Assembly (NCBI RefSeq): GCF_001571005.1
Contig: NZ_BCST01000004.1
Coordinates: 62,001 to 126,000 of the forward strand
Origin: Herbiconiux solani NBRC 106740
GTDB taxonomy: Bacteria; Actinomycetota; Actinomycetes; Actinomycetales; Microbacteriaceae
DNA length: 64,000 nucleotides
Reading direction: 5' to 3'
The position numbers were made by a program, and so were the translations under genes. Below, piece after piece: positions 16,878-24,847 of this stretch; the stretch's first letter is position 1, and the number at the start of each line of letters is the position of its first letter. Below the pieces are notes generated by a model. The model did no database searches. It was given only the letters and a program-made list of their open reading frames with translations, and was not told the origin of the DNA.

Positions 16878-17474
16878 CTAGTCGGGAATGAGGCTCGTTC
16901 TCAGCACGGGGATTGCCTCGGCGAAGGCGCGGGCCCGATGGCTCACCGCGTTCTTCTCGTCGGCGGTCAGCTCGGCAGCGGTGATCTCGGAGCCCTCCGG
17001 GATGAACAAGGGGTCGTAGCCGAAGCCCCCGCCCCCGTGTGGGGTTCTGGCCAGCCGGCCGCGCCAGGTGCCCGCGACGACGGTCTCGAATCCCGTCTCT
17101 GGCACGACGATGGCGATGTGGCAGGCGAACTCGGCTCCGCGGTCGCCCTCGTGCACGTCGGCCAGCTGGTCGACGAGCAGCGCGAGGTTCGCATCCGAGC
17201 CGCGGCCGTGCCCGGCCCAGCGGGCCGAGAAGATGCCCGGGGCGCCGCCCATCACGTCCACGCAGATGCCCGAGTCGTCGGCGAGGGCCGGGAGCCCGGT
17301 GTGGGCCGCGGCCGTCCGCGCCTTGATCAGCGCGTTCTCGGCGAAGGTCGTGCCGTCCTCCACCGGCTCGGGGCCGTCGTAGGCGACGATCTCGAGCTCG
17401 GGGAGCTCGGTGCCGAGGATGGCCTGGAACTCGGCCACCTTGTGGGCGTTGTGCGTGGCGAGGACGACGCGCAT
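16878..17474 (-). CDS. rdgB: XTP/dITP diphosphatase (non-canonical purine NTP pyrophosphatase)
   Basis: 198-residue house-cleaning enzyme that hydrolyses ITP, XTP and dITP to monophosphates. N-terminal VVLATHNAHKVAEFQAIL (nucleotide-binding SxNxxK-like motif), catalytic ALADDSGICVDVMGGAPG (DDSG with acidic metal ligands) and GGFGYDPLFIPEG are all present. ATG 17474 has a GGAGGG 5 nt upstream. Third gene of murI-rph-rdgB, 13 nt after rph. Confidence 0.96.
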   Translation of the reverse strand: MRVVLATHNAHKVAEFQAILGTELPELEIVAYDGPEPVEDGTTFAENALIKARTAAAHTGLPALADDSGICVDVMGGAPGIFSARWAGHGRGSDANLALLVDQLADVHEGDRGAEFACHIAIVVPETGFETVVAGTWRGRLARTPHGGGGFGYDPLFIPEGSEITAAELTADEKNAVSHRARAFAEAIPVLRTSLIPD

Positions 17475-17487
17475 CCGGATCCCTCCG

Positions 17488-18249
17488 TTACTCGGCGTCG
17501 GTGCCGGACGCGAGGATCGCGGCCTGCAGGGTCGTGAGCTCGGTGGTGCCGAGGAGGGCGAGATCCAGCAGCGAATCGAGTTCACGGCGGTCGAAGGGGG
17601 CGCCCTCGGCCGTGCCCTGCACCTCGACGAACAGTCCCCGGCCCGTGACGACGACGTTCATGTCGGTCTCGGCCCGGACGTCCTCGACGTAGGCGAGGTC
17701 GAGCATGGGCGCGCCGTCGATGATCCCGACCGACACCGCCGCGACGCTGTCGAGCAGCGGCTTCGACTTCTGGCCGATGAACTTCTTGGTGCGGGCCCAC
17801 TCGATCGCGTCGGCCATCGCCACGTAGGCGCCGGTGATCGCGGCGGTGCGGGTTCCGCCGTCGGCCTGCAGCACGTCGCAGTCGATCACGATCGTGTTCT
17901 CGCCGAGTGCCTTCATGTCGACGACGGCACGCAGCGATCGGCCGATCAGGCGGGAGATCTCGTGGGTGCGGCCGCCGATGCGGCCCTTGACCGACTCGCG
18001 GTCCATCCGGTCGTTCGTCGAGCGCGGCAGCATCGAGTACTCGGCGGTGACCCAGCCCTTGCCCGATCCGGACTTCCAGCGTGGGACGCCGTTCGTGAAC
18101 GAGGCGGTGCAGAGCACACGCGTCTTGCCGAACGAGATCAGCGCCGAGCCCTCGGCCTGATCGCTCCAGCCGCGCTCGATGGTCACCGGGCGGAGCTGGT
18201 CGGCGGTGCGGCCGTCTTTGCGGACGGCGGATGCCTGGGGGTCGGTCAC
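17488..18249 (-). CDS. rph: Ribonuclease PH
   Basis: 253-residue phosphorolytic 3' exoribonuclease that trims tRNA precursors. Family sequences include [18 protein letters not shown] at the N-terminus, [17 protein letters not shown] with the substrate-binding arginines, [19 protein letters not shown], and [20 protein letters not shown] (phosphate/metal site). GTG 18249 overlaps the murI stop by 4 nt (GTGA). Full length, so unlike the E. coli K-12 frameshifted copy it should be active. Confidence 0.97.
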   Translation of the reverse strand: MTDPQASAVRKDGRTADQLRPVTIERGWSDQAEGSALISFGKTRVLCTASFTNGVPRWKSGSGKGWVTAEYSMLPRSTNDRMDRESVKGRIGGRTHEISRLIGRSLRAVVDMKALGENTIVIDCDVLQADGGTRTAAITGAYVAMADAIEWARTKKFIGQKSKPLLDSVAAVSVGIIDGAPMLDLAYVEDVRAETDMNVVVTGRGLFVEVQGTAEGAPFDRRELDSLLDLALLGTTELTTLQAAILASGTDAE

Positions 18250-19079
18250 GGTGTTCTCCTCTGATGGGGGATGGTGATGGTGCCGGTCTCGACGAGCTCG
18301 ACGGTCGAGACCTCGGGGCCGAGGAACTTCTCGGCGAGGCGGAGGAACTCCTCGGCACTCGTGCCGGTGGCCTCGTAGCGGTAGGTGGGCGGGGCCGAGG
18401 AGGTGCGCTCGATCCCCGCGCGGACAAGCGTGCGGTAGACGTCGTTCGCGGTCTCGGTGTCGCTGGAGACCAGGCGGACGCCGTCGCCGACGACGTAGGA
18501 GATGGCGCCCTTGAGGAACGGATAGTGCGTGCAGCCGAGCACGAGGGTGTCGATCCCCTCGTCGAGCAGGGGCTGCAGATAGCCCTCGGCGAGGGACACC
18601 AGCTCGCGGCTGGTCGTGTCGCCGGCCTCGACGTAGCGCACGAACTCCGGGCAGGCCTGCGTGAACAGCTCGAGGTGCGGGGCGGCGGCGAAGGCGTCGT
18701 TGTAGGCGCGCGAGGTGATCGTGGCCGTGGTGCCGATCACACCGACCCGGTTGTTGCGGGTGACGGTCACCGCCGTGCGGACAGCGGGCTGGATGACCTC
18801 GATCACGGGGACGCTGTAGCGCTCACGTGCATCCCGGAGCATGGCCGCCGAGGCCGTGTTGCAGGCGATGACGAGCATCTTCACGTCTTGGGCGACGAGG
18901 TCGTCGAGCACGTCGAGCGCGTAGCGGCGCACGTCGGCCAGTGGCTTGGGGCCGTAGGGCGAGTGGGCGGTGTCGCCGACGTAGAGGATCGACTCCCGCG
19001 GCAGCTGGTCGCGCACCGAACGGGCGACCGTGAGGCCCCCCACCCCGGAGTCGAAGATCCCGATCGGTGCATCACTCAC
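18246..19079 (-). CDS. murI: Glutamate racemase
   Basis: 277-residue enzyme making D-glutamate for peptidoglycan. [17 protein letters not shown] opens the protein; the two catalytic cysteines are in [12 protein letters not shown] and [13 protein letters not shown]. The start is taken as GTG 19079, which lies 8 nt after a -10-like TAGGCT; a TTG in frame at 19088 is the alternative. Heads the murI-rph-rdgB unit and is divergent from the nicotinate phosphoribosyltransferase gene. Confidence 0.96.
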   Translation of the reverse strand: MSDAPIGIFDSGVGGLTVARSVRDQLPRESILYVGDTAHSPYGPKPLADVRRYALDVLDDLVAQDVKMLVIACNTASAAMLRDARERYSVPVIEVIQPAVRTAVTVTRNNRVGVIGTTATITSRAYNDAFAAAPHLELFTQACPEFVRYVEAGDTTSRELVSLAEGYLQPLLDEGIDTLVLGCTHYPFLKGAISYVVGDGVRLVSSDTETANDVYRTLVRAGIERTSSAPPTYRYEATGTSAEEFLRLAEKFLGPEVSTVELVETGTITIPHQRRTP

Positions 19080-19087
19080 GGTGCACA

Positions 19088-19093
19088 AGCCTA
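19088..19093 (-). promoter_or_regulatory. -10 box of murI
   Basis: TAGGCT on the minus strand, 8 nt before GTG 19079. Confidence 0.4.
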
Positions 19094-19116
19094 GCCCGCC
19101 ATCCTGGGTGGCCCTT

Positions 19117-19122
19117 TATGCT
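19117..19122 (+). promoter_or_regulatory. -10 box of pncB (leaderless)
   Basis: TATGCT, 6 nt before GTG 19129; fixes this GTG as the start. Confidence 0.55.
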
Positions 19123-19128
19123 CGGACT

Positions 19129-20472
19129 GTGACCACCTCCACCGGATCAACAGGGTCGGCCGGACCCGCGGGATCGACCGCGCTGCTCACCGATCGCTAC
19201 GAGCTCACCATGATCGACGCGGCCATCAAGGCCGGGACCCACGACCGGCCGAGCGTCTTCGAGGCGTTCGGGCGCAGCCTCCCCCGCGGCCGGCGCTACG
19301 GGGTCGTGGCGGGGACGGGGCGGCTGCTGCAGCTGATCGCCGACTTCCGGTTCGGCGACGCCGAACTTCAGTTCCTGCGCGCGAACCGGGTGGTCGGCCC
19401 CGCCACCCTCGACTGGCTCGCCGACTACCGCTTCTCGGGGACGATCACGGGGTACCGCGAGGGCGAGATCTACTTCCCGAACTCCCCGCTGCTGGTCGTC
19501 GAGTCGAGCTTCGCCGAGGGCGTGCTGCTCGAGACCCTCGTCCTGAGCGTGCTCAACTACGACTCCTCGGTGGCGGGGGCGGCGGCCCGGATGGTGTCCG
19601 CGGCCCGCGGACGGCCGCTCGCCGAGATGGGCTCCCGGCGCACCGGGGAGCGTTCGGCGGTCGCCGCCGCGCGCGCCGCCTACATCGCGGGCTTCGGCGC
19701 GACCTCGAACCTCGAGGCCGGGCGCAGCTGGGGTGTGCCGACGATGGGCACCGCCGCGCACGCCTTCACGATGCTGCACGACAGCGAGGAGGAGGCCTTC
19801 CGTGCTCAGGTCGACGCCCTCGGGCCCTCGACGACGCTGCTCGTCGACACCTACGACGTTCCCACCGGGGTCGAGACCGCGGTGCGCGTCGCCGGACCGT
19901 CGCTCGGCGCGGTGCGGCTCGACTCCGGCGACCTGCTCACCCTCGTGGGCTCGGTGCGCGACCAGCTCGACGGGCTCGGCAACACCGGCACGAAGATCAC
20001 GGTCACCAACGATCTTGACGAGTTCGCGATCGCGGCTCTCGCCGCCACCCCGGTCGACTCCTACGGCGTCGGCACCTCGGTCGTGACCGGTTCGGGCTCC
20101 CCCGCGGCGGGCATGGTCTACAAGCTCGTCGCCCGGCAGGGCGCCGACGGCGAGTGGGTGGCCGTGGCGAAGAAGTCGGCCGACAAGGCGACGCGCGGGG
20201 GGCGGAAGCATCCCGTGCGGCTGCAGGACGCCTCCGGGACCGCTGTCTCCGAGACCGTGTACGTCGGCGACGCGGCGCCGGCGGATGCCCGGGGGCGCGC
20301 ACTGCACGTGCCCCTCGTCGTCGACGGGGTCGCGCTGCCCGAGCACCTCGGGGCCGCGGGCGTCGAGGCCGCGCGGGAGCACTGCCGGTCGGCACTCGCT
20401 GAGCTGCCGGACGAGGCGTTTCGGCTTGCGGCCGGGGATCCGGTCATCCCGACGGTGTACCGGGAGGTCTAG
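19129..20472 (+). CDS. pncB: Nicotinate phosphoribosyltransferase
   Basis: 447-residue enzyme of the NAD salvage pathway joining nicotinate to PRPP. LLTDRYELTMIDAAIKAG opens the catalytic domain; the active-site regions SNLEAGRSWGVPTMGTAAHA (with the phospho-accepting His), RLDSGDLLTL and YGVGTSVVTGSGSPAAGM (phosphate loop) are intact. The first about 18 residues are Ser/Thr/Gly-rich and outside the fold. Some actinobacterial genomes have two paralogues; which one this is cannot be told. Divergent from murI. Confidence 0.95.
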   Translation: MTTSTGSTGSAGPAGSTALLTDRYELTMIDAAIKAGTHDRPSVFEAFGRSLPRGRRYGVVAGTGRLLQLIADFRFGDAELQFLRANRVVGPATLDWLADYRFSGTITGYREGEIYFPNSPLLVVESSFAEGVLLETLVLSVLNYDSSVAGAAARMVSAARGRPLAEMGSRRTGERSAVAAARAAYIAGFGATSNLEAGRSWGVPTMGTAAHAFTMLHDSEEEAFRAQVDALGPSTTLLVDTYDVPTGVETAVRVAGPSLGAVRLDSGDLLTLVGSVRDQLDGLGNTGTKITVTNDLDEFAIAALAATPVDSYGVGTSVVTGSGSPAAGMVYKLVARQGADGEWVAVAKKSADKATRGGRKHPVRLQDASGTAVSETVYVGDAAPADARGRALHVPLVVDGVALPEHLGAAGVEAAREHCRSALAELPDEAFRLAAGDPVIPTVYREV

Positions 20473-20534
20473 GGCCGGTCACCTGGCCGGGGGCAAGCTC
20501 GCCCGCTCGCCCGCGCGCGCTAGTCGCTTGCTCG

Positions 20535-20581
20535 CTCGACGAGCAGGCGCGTGACGACCTCGCTACTCGTCGAGCAGGCGC
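20535..20581. repeat. 16-bp direct repeat: end of DUF3039 gene copied downstream of its stop
   Basis: CTCGACGAGCAGGCGC (20535-20550) repeats CTCGTCGAGCAGGCGC (20566-20581), the last codons of the DUF3039 gene, with one mismatch and 31-bp offset. Confidence 0.55.
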
Positions 20582-20859
20582 TCGTAGATCTCTTTGCAGG
20601 TGGGGCAGATCGGGAACTTCTCGGGGTCGCGCCCCGGGGTCCACTTCTTGCCGCAGAGGGCCTTCACGGGCTTCCCGGTCATCGCCGACTCGAGGATCTT
20701 GTCCTTCTCCACGTAGTGCGAGAAGCGCTCGTGGTCACCCGGATCGATGTTCTCGGTGTTGAGGAGGTCTTCGAGCTCGCGGTCGAGCGTGGTGGTGCCG
20801 CCTCCGCCGTCGGGGAGACCGCCGGGTTCGTCGACCCGTGCGAATGCCGGAGTGTTCAT
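20563..20859 (-). CDS. DUF3039 protein
   Basis: 98-residue protein of a family nearly confined to actinobacteria. It has two CxxC-like pairs: VKALCGKKWTPGRDPEKFPI followed by CPTCKEIYERLLDE, which could bind a metal with the Cys of ALCGKKW. The middle HERFSHYVEKDKILESAM is the conserved stretch. Function unknown. ATG 20859 is placed by a -10 box 7 nt upstream. Confidence 0.88.
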   Translation of the reverse strand: MNTPAFARVDEPGGLPDGGGGTTTLDRELEDLLNTENIDPGDHERFSHYVEKDKILESAMTGKPVKALCGKKWTPGRDPEKFPICPTCKEIYERLLDE

Positions 20860-20866
20860 GGAGACG

Positions 20867-20872
20867 ATTCTA
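20867..20872 (-). promoter_or_regulatory. -10 box of the DUF3039 gene (leaderless)
   Basis: TAGAAT on the minus strand, 7 nt before ATG 20859. Confidence 0.5.
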
Positions 20873-20881
20873 GATCGGGTT

Positions 20882-22450
20882 TCAGTTGCGCTGGGCGGCG
20901 GCGAGGATCTCGGGCCCCCGGCGGTTGAAGATGGCTGCTCCCGCCGCGACCCCGCCGACGAGGACGACGAAGCCGACGCCGAGGCCGGTCCAGAGCGACA
21001 TCCAGTAGTACTCGGGGTCGACGAAGACGCCGAGCACGCCGTAGATGATCGACGGCAGCGACAGCAGCACGGTTCCGACGAAGGAGAACGCCGGGGCGAT
21101 CACCGAGGTGGCCCCGGTGGACTGGGGCTGGCTGAACGCGCTGTCACCCGGTCGCGCCGCCGCGTAGGGGAAGCGCGCGGAGAAGATGCTGCCGAGGCCG
21201 AGGCCGCTGAGCACGAGGCAGGTGCTCGCACCGAGCACCGCCGGGAGGGCGTCGAAGTCGTTCGCGAAGAAGACGCTGAGGAACGAGCCGATGCCGATCA
21301 GCGGGATCGCGATGAACACGGCCGGGAACATCCGGCCGATCCGGTCGGCCAGGCCCACCCTGCCGGCGACCACGTGGAGCCACACGGCGGTGTTGTCGAA
21401 GGCGACGTCGTTGTGCACGACCCAGCCGATGAACACGGCCATGACCGGAACCGGGAGGAGCGCCGTGTACTCGATCGGCACGCCCACGAAGGCGAGCACC
21501 GCCACCGCGACGATGGGCACCACCGGGACGATCAGGAGCTGCGCGTAGTAGCGGGCGTCGCGAGCCCAGTAGGTGAGCGAGCGTGCCGCGACGGCACCGG
21601 TCGCGGTCGTCGGCGTGCGGCCGAACCAGCCGAGGCCGGCGTGGTCGCGCTCGGGCTGCTCGCGGCCGGGGGTGACGAGCATCAGCGAGACGAGCCCGCG
21701 CCAGGCCAGCCAGAGCAGCGCGACGGTCGCGACGGCGATCAGCAGCTTCAGCACCGCGAACACCCATTGGCCGTTCGCCGCGTCGGCGGGCACGGCCCAG
21801 ACGGCGCCGAACGGGGTCCAGCTGAGCACGCTCTCGAGCGAGACGAAGAACCCGTTGCCCGAGGAGCCGCCCACGATCATCACGAGGGCGATGCCGGGGA
21901 CGATGACGAGGATGGCGAGCACCCCGATGGTGGCCCCGATCTCCCGCGCGCGGCGGGTGTTCAGGGCGAAGGAGGCGATCGAGACGGACAAGCGACCGCC
22001 GAGGATGCAGGTCACCGAGGCCACCACGGCTGAGACCACCGCGAGCAGGGCAGACCCGGGCGAACGCGACCACGTCACGATCGCCGCGAAGGCGACGACC
22101 GTCACCACGAGCGACGGAACGCTGAACAGCGACGCGACGGCCAGGCCTCGCGCGATCTTCGCATCCGTGACCCCGAAGAGCGAGAACGACCTAGGGTCCA
22201 TCGAATCGCGCACCCCGAAGACGAGGGGCAGGAAGAAGAAACCGGCGACCACCAGGGATCCGCCGATGACGACGATCGTGCGGGCGAGCACGGGCTCGGC
22301 GTCACGCAGGGAGACCAGGGCGATCACGAGTGCGACGGCCATCGCCAGACCGTAGAGCACCCCGATCAGGATGCCCACCAGCTGGGACGGGCGACGCGCG
22401 AACACGTTGCCGATCAGCCGGAACTTCAGTCGGAGGAACTCAGCAACCAT
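20882..22450 (-). CDS. ABC transporter permease (large ABC-2-like)
   Basis: 522-residue integral membrane protein with at least ten hydrophobic segments in two halves, e.g. LVGILIGVLYGLAMAVALVI, IGVLAILVIVPGIALVMIVG and the C-terminal VGFVVLVGGVAAGAAIF. It pairs with the ATPase encoded just upstream; ATG 22450 lies 25 nt inside the ATPase gene, so the two are translationally coupled. The long ABC-2-like permease and the single ATPase suggest export or lipid handling; no substrate is recognisable. Ends 23 nt before the DUF3039 start on the same strand. Confidence 0.85.
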   Translation of the reverse strand: MVAEFLRLKFRLIGNVFARRPSQLVGILIGVLYGLAMAVALVIALVSLRDAEPVLARTIVVIGGSLVVAGFFFLPLVFGVRDSMDPRSFSLFGVTDAKIARGLAVASLFSVPSLVVTVVAFAAIVTWSRSPGSALLAVVSAVVASVTCILGGRLSVSIASFALNTRRAREIGATIGVLAILVIVPGIALVMIVGGSSGNGFFVSLESVLSWTPFGAVWAVPADAANGQWVFAVLKLLIAVATVALLWLAWRGLVSLMLVTPGREQPERDHAGLGWFGRTPTTATGAVAARSLTYWARDARYYAQLLIVPVVPIVAVAVLAFVGVPIEYTALLPVPVMAVFIGWVVHNDVAFDNTAVWLHVVAGRVGLADRIGRMFPAVFIAIPLIGIGSFLSVFFANDFDALPAVLGASTCLVLSGLGLGSIFSARFPYAAARPGDSAFSQPQSTGATSVIAPAFSFVGTVLLSLPSIIYGVLGVFVDPEYYWMSLWTGLGVGFVVLVGGVAAGAAIFNRRGPEILAAAQRN

Positions 22451-23883
22451 TCCATGCCTTCTGCGCTCTTGCGGCCGCCCGCGAGTTCGACGAAACGACG
22501 CTCGAGCGAGCCGCCTTCGCGCACCTCGTCGACGGTGCCCTTGGCGAGCACGCGGCCTTCGACGATGATGGCGACGCGGTCGCAGACGCGCTGGATCATG
22601 TCCATGCTGTGGCTGGAGAGCACGACCGTGCCCCCGCCCTCGACGTACTTCTGCAGGATGTCGACGACGTTGGCCGCCGAGACCGGGTCGACCGACTCGA
22701 ACGGCTCGTCGAGCACCAGGATGCGCGGCGAGTGGATCATCGAGCAGGCGAGCGCGATCTTCTTCGTCATGCCCGCGGAGTAGTCGGTGACCAGGCGGCC
22801 GAGGGCCTCCTCGAGCCCGAAGGCGGCGGCGAGGTCGTCGCTGCGCTGGGCGACCGTAGCCGAGTCGAGGCCGCGGAGGGTGCCGGAGTAGTACAGGAGC
22901 TGGCGACCGGTCAGGCGGTCGAACAGGCGCAGGCGGTCGGGCAGCACGCCGATCAGGCGCTTCGCGGCCACCGGGTCGCGCCACACGTCGTTGCCGTGCA
23001 CGGTGATGGAGCCGCCGTCGGGACGGAGGAGCCCGGTGACCATCGAGAGGGTCGTCGTCTTGCCGGCGCCGTTCGGGCCGACGATGCCGTAGAACGACCC
23101 CTGTGGCACGTCGATGTCGATGCCGGCGACGGCGGTGGTGCTGCCGAACTTCTTCACGAGCCCCGAGATCGACAACACGATGTTCGTGGGGTCGATGTCG
23201 CGGACGACGGAGGGGATCGACTTCGCAGTGATGCGGGGGCGGGCCGGGGTTCTCGGCGTGCGCGGGGCGCGGGCGGGCTGGGAGGCGTCGGCGCGCTGGA
23301 CGGGCTTGCGCGGGGCGGCGGGACGCTTGGGGGCGGGTGCGGTGACGGCGGCTTCGGTGTCGGCCGCGGTGTCGGTGTCGGTGGCGTCGGCTTCGTCGAT
23401 CAGGGCTTCTAGGTCGGCGAGGGAGTCGGTCTCGATGACGAGCTCGGTGTCGGGTGCGACGTTCGTCTCGGTTTCGGCCGCCGGGGACTCGGTCGCCGCG
23501 GACTCGGCCGCCGGGATCTCGGTCAGAGCGGTCTCGGTCTCGGGGAGATCGGTCGCCGGCTCCTCGGCCGGAGCCTTCACGACGGGAGCCTTGGCTGCGG
23601 CTGCCTTCGCCGCAGCGGTCTTCGCGGCGGTGGTCTTGGCGGCGGCGGGCCGACGTGCGGCAGCGGGCTTCGCCGGGGTCGCCGACTTCGCGGCGGTCGC
23701 CGGCTTCGACGCGGTGGTCGATTTGGGGGTGGCCGCGGACTTCTGCGCGGGTGCACGCTTCACCGGGGCACGACCCGTCGCCGACGCCGAGGACGTCGCC
23801 GACTTCGCGGGGGCACGGCGCGGGGCACGGGCACCGCCCGACGGTGCTCCCCCGGCGTCCGGCGTGTCTGACTCTGAGCTCAC
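22426..23883 (-). CDS. ABC transporter ATPase with long Ala/Lys/Pro-rich N-terminal extension
   Basis: 485 residues. The ABC ATPase itself starts near residue 233: Walker A GPNGAGKTT (269-277), signature DYSAGMTKKIALACSMI, Walker B ILVLDEPFES, and switch VVLSSHSMD. It resembles CcmA/multidrug-type single-domain ATPases. The first about 225 residues are unusual: residues 20-107 are nearly all Ala, Lys, Pro, Ser and Thr with repeated AAK/PAK units like a histone H1 tail; 108-180 are acidic (ETETALTEIPAAES); 181-225 are basic again. No signal peptide, so the tail is cytoplasmic. Start ATG 23883 has no better alternative before residue 230. Confidence 0.88.
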   Translation of the reverse strand: MSSESDTPDAGGAPSGGARAPRRAPAKSATSSASATGRAPVKRAPAQKSAATPKSTTASKPATAAKSATPAKPAAARRPAAAKTTAAKTAAAKAAAAKAPVVKAPAEEPATDLPETETALTEIPAAESAATESPAAETETNVAPDTELVIETDSLADLEALIDEADATDTDTAADTEAAVTAPAPKRPAAPRKPVQRADASQPARAPRTPRTPARPRITAKSIPSVVRDIDPTNIVLSISGLVKKFGSTTAVAGIDIDVPQGSFYGIVGPNGAGKTTTLSMVTGLLRPDGGSITVHGNDVWRDPVAAKRLIGVLPDRLRLFDRLTGRQLLYYSGTLRGLDSATVAQRSDDLAAAFGLEEALGRLVTDYSAGMTKKIALACSMIHSPRILVLDEPFESVDPVSAANVVDILQKYVEGGGTVVLSSHSMDMIQRVCDRVAIIVEGRVLAKGTVDEVREGGSLERRFVELAGGRKSAEGMEWLLSSSD

Positions 23884-24118
23884 CGCACCAACCTATCAAT
23901 CCCGATCCGGCCACGCACGAGGCCTCCACGCGCGTTCACGAAGTTCCTAGTCTGACACCTCCGGAGGGGTGGTGACGCATCGCGAAACAGAAACGATACA
24001 CATCCGACGTGAACGCCCCTCCACCACAGACGCCCTCACCGCCCGAGTTGTCCACATCCGCCCGACCCCACCCCGCCACCGGCCCCGATCGTCGGTAGCC
24101 CGCACTACTACTACCCTC

Positions 24119-24424
24119 ATGGCACGCACTCACCTCACACCTCTCGACACCCCGTCCGCCGCCTACGCCGTGCCGCTGCAGCTCGATCGTCGCGACGCTC
24201 CGCACAGCTATTGGCTCACCAACATCAGCCGCGAAACCCTCCGCGGGCTCGCGTTCACCCTGCACGGAGCCGGGCTCATGCGGGCGACCCCGCCGCTCCT
24301 GCTGCATCCCGGTCAGCAGGTGCGATTGCGCATCCACGGTTCGACGCTCGAGGTGTCGGCCATCCTGATCATCCGCTGGTTCCGGCCGAACGGCGACGAG
24401 TACCTGTGGCGGGTGAGCTTCTGA
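24119..24424 (+). CDS. Hypothetical protein, small beta-rich domain
   Basis: 101 residues, not recognised. The pattern YWLTNISRETLRGLAFTLHG, then LLHPGQQVRLRIHG and ILIIRWFRPNGDEYLWRVSF suggests a single all-beta domain: an N-x-S strand, a PGQ turn and a final W-x-V-x-F strand. This could be an Ig-like sandwich or a divergent PilZ-type barrel; the PilZ RxxxR motif is absent. No signal peptide. Convergent with an XRE regulator 29 nt away. The 235 bp before it (23884-24118) hold only divergent promoter DNA. Confidence 0.6.
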   Translation: MARTHLTPLDTPSAAYAVPLQLDRRDAPHSYWLTNISRETLRGLAFTLHGAGLMRATPPLLLHPGQQVRLRIHGSTLEVSAILIIRWFRPNGDEYLWRVSF

Positions 24425-24453
24425 GCGCGCCCACCGCGGGCGGCGCGGCGCGG

Positions 24454-24759
24454 TCAGCGCTTCTCGGCCTCTTCGCGGGCCCGGATCAGGTCGGCCACGG
24501 TCACCTTGTGCGGGCGGTCCGGCAGCAGGTCAGCGGTCATCCCCTCGAGCAGCCTGCCCGGGTTCATGTTGAGGGCCGTCGCGATCCGGAGGATGGTGTG
24601 CAACGAGGGGTTCGCCTGGCCGCGTTCGATCTTGCCGAGATTGGTGAAGTGGAGTCCGGCCAGCTCGGCCAGCTCCATCTGATTGATCGAGAAGCGCTGC
24701 CGTTCTTCGCGGATGCGGGTGCCGAGCAGTCGGGCGGCATCGGAATGAACGGTGGTCAC
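24454..24759 (-). CDS. XRE-family helix-turn-helix regulator
   Basis: 101-residue Cro/CI-type DNA-binding protein. The helix-turn-helix is NQMELAELAGLHFTNLGKIE followed by RGQANPSLHTILRIATALNM, a textbook HTH_3 domain at about residues 15-70; the C-terminal 30 residues (HKVTVADLIRAREEAEKR) are a charged helix. GTG 24759. Such stand-alone regulators often control a neighbouring gene, but the promoter of the beta-rich protein gene is on its far side, so a link is only a guess. Confidence 0.85.
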   Translation of the reverse strand: MTTVHSDAARLLGTRIREERQRFSINQMELAELAGLHFTNLGKIERGQANPSLHTILRIATALNMNPGRLLEGMTADLLPDRPHKVTVADLIRAREEAEKR

Positions 24760-24847
24760 CCATCATGCCTACCTGCCGCATGCTCGTGCAGCCAGAGCGC
24801 ACAGGATGCATGCGTTTGTACCTATATCGTCCGAGCCACGCGCGCCA

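Noticed and set aside
20882-23929. A single 1015-residue product for the ABC transporter region
   Set aside because: The N-terminal part is out of frame to the ATPase; the permease clearly starts at ATG 22450.
24119-24424. PilZ (cyclic-di-GMP receptor) call for the 101-residue protein
   Set aside because: The RxxxR and D/NxSxxG motifs needed for ligand binding are not both present.
24426-24445. Hairpin between the beta-rich protein gene and the XRE gene
   Set aside because: Only a 5-bp GC stem in very GC-rich sequence; expected by chance.
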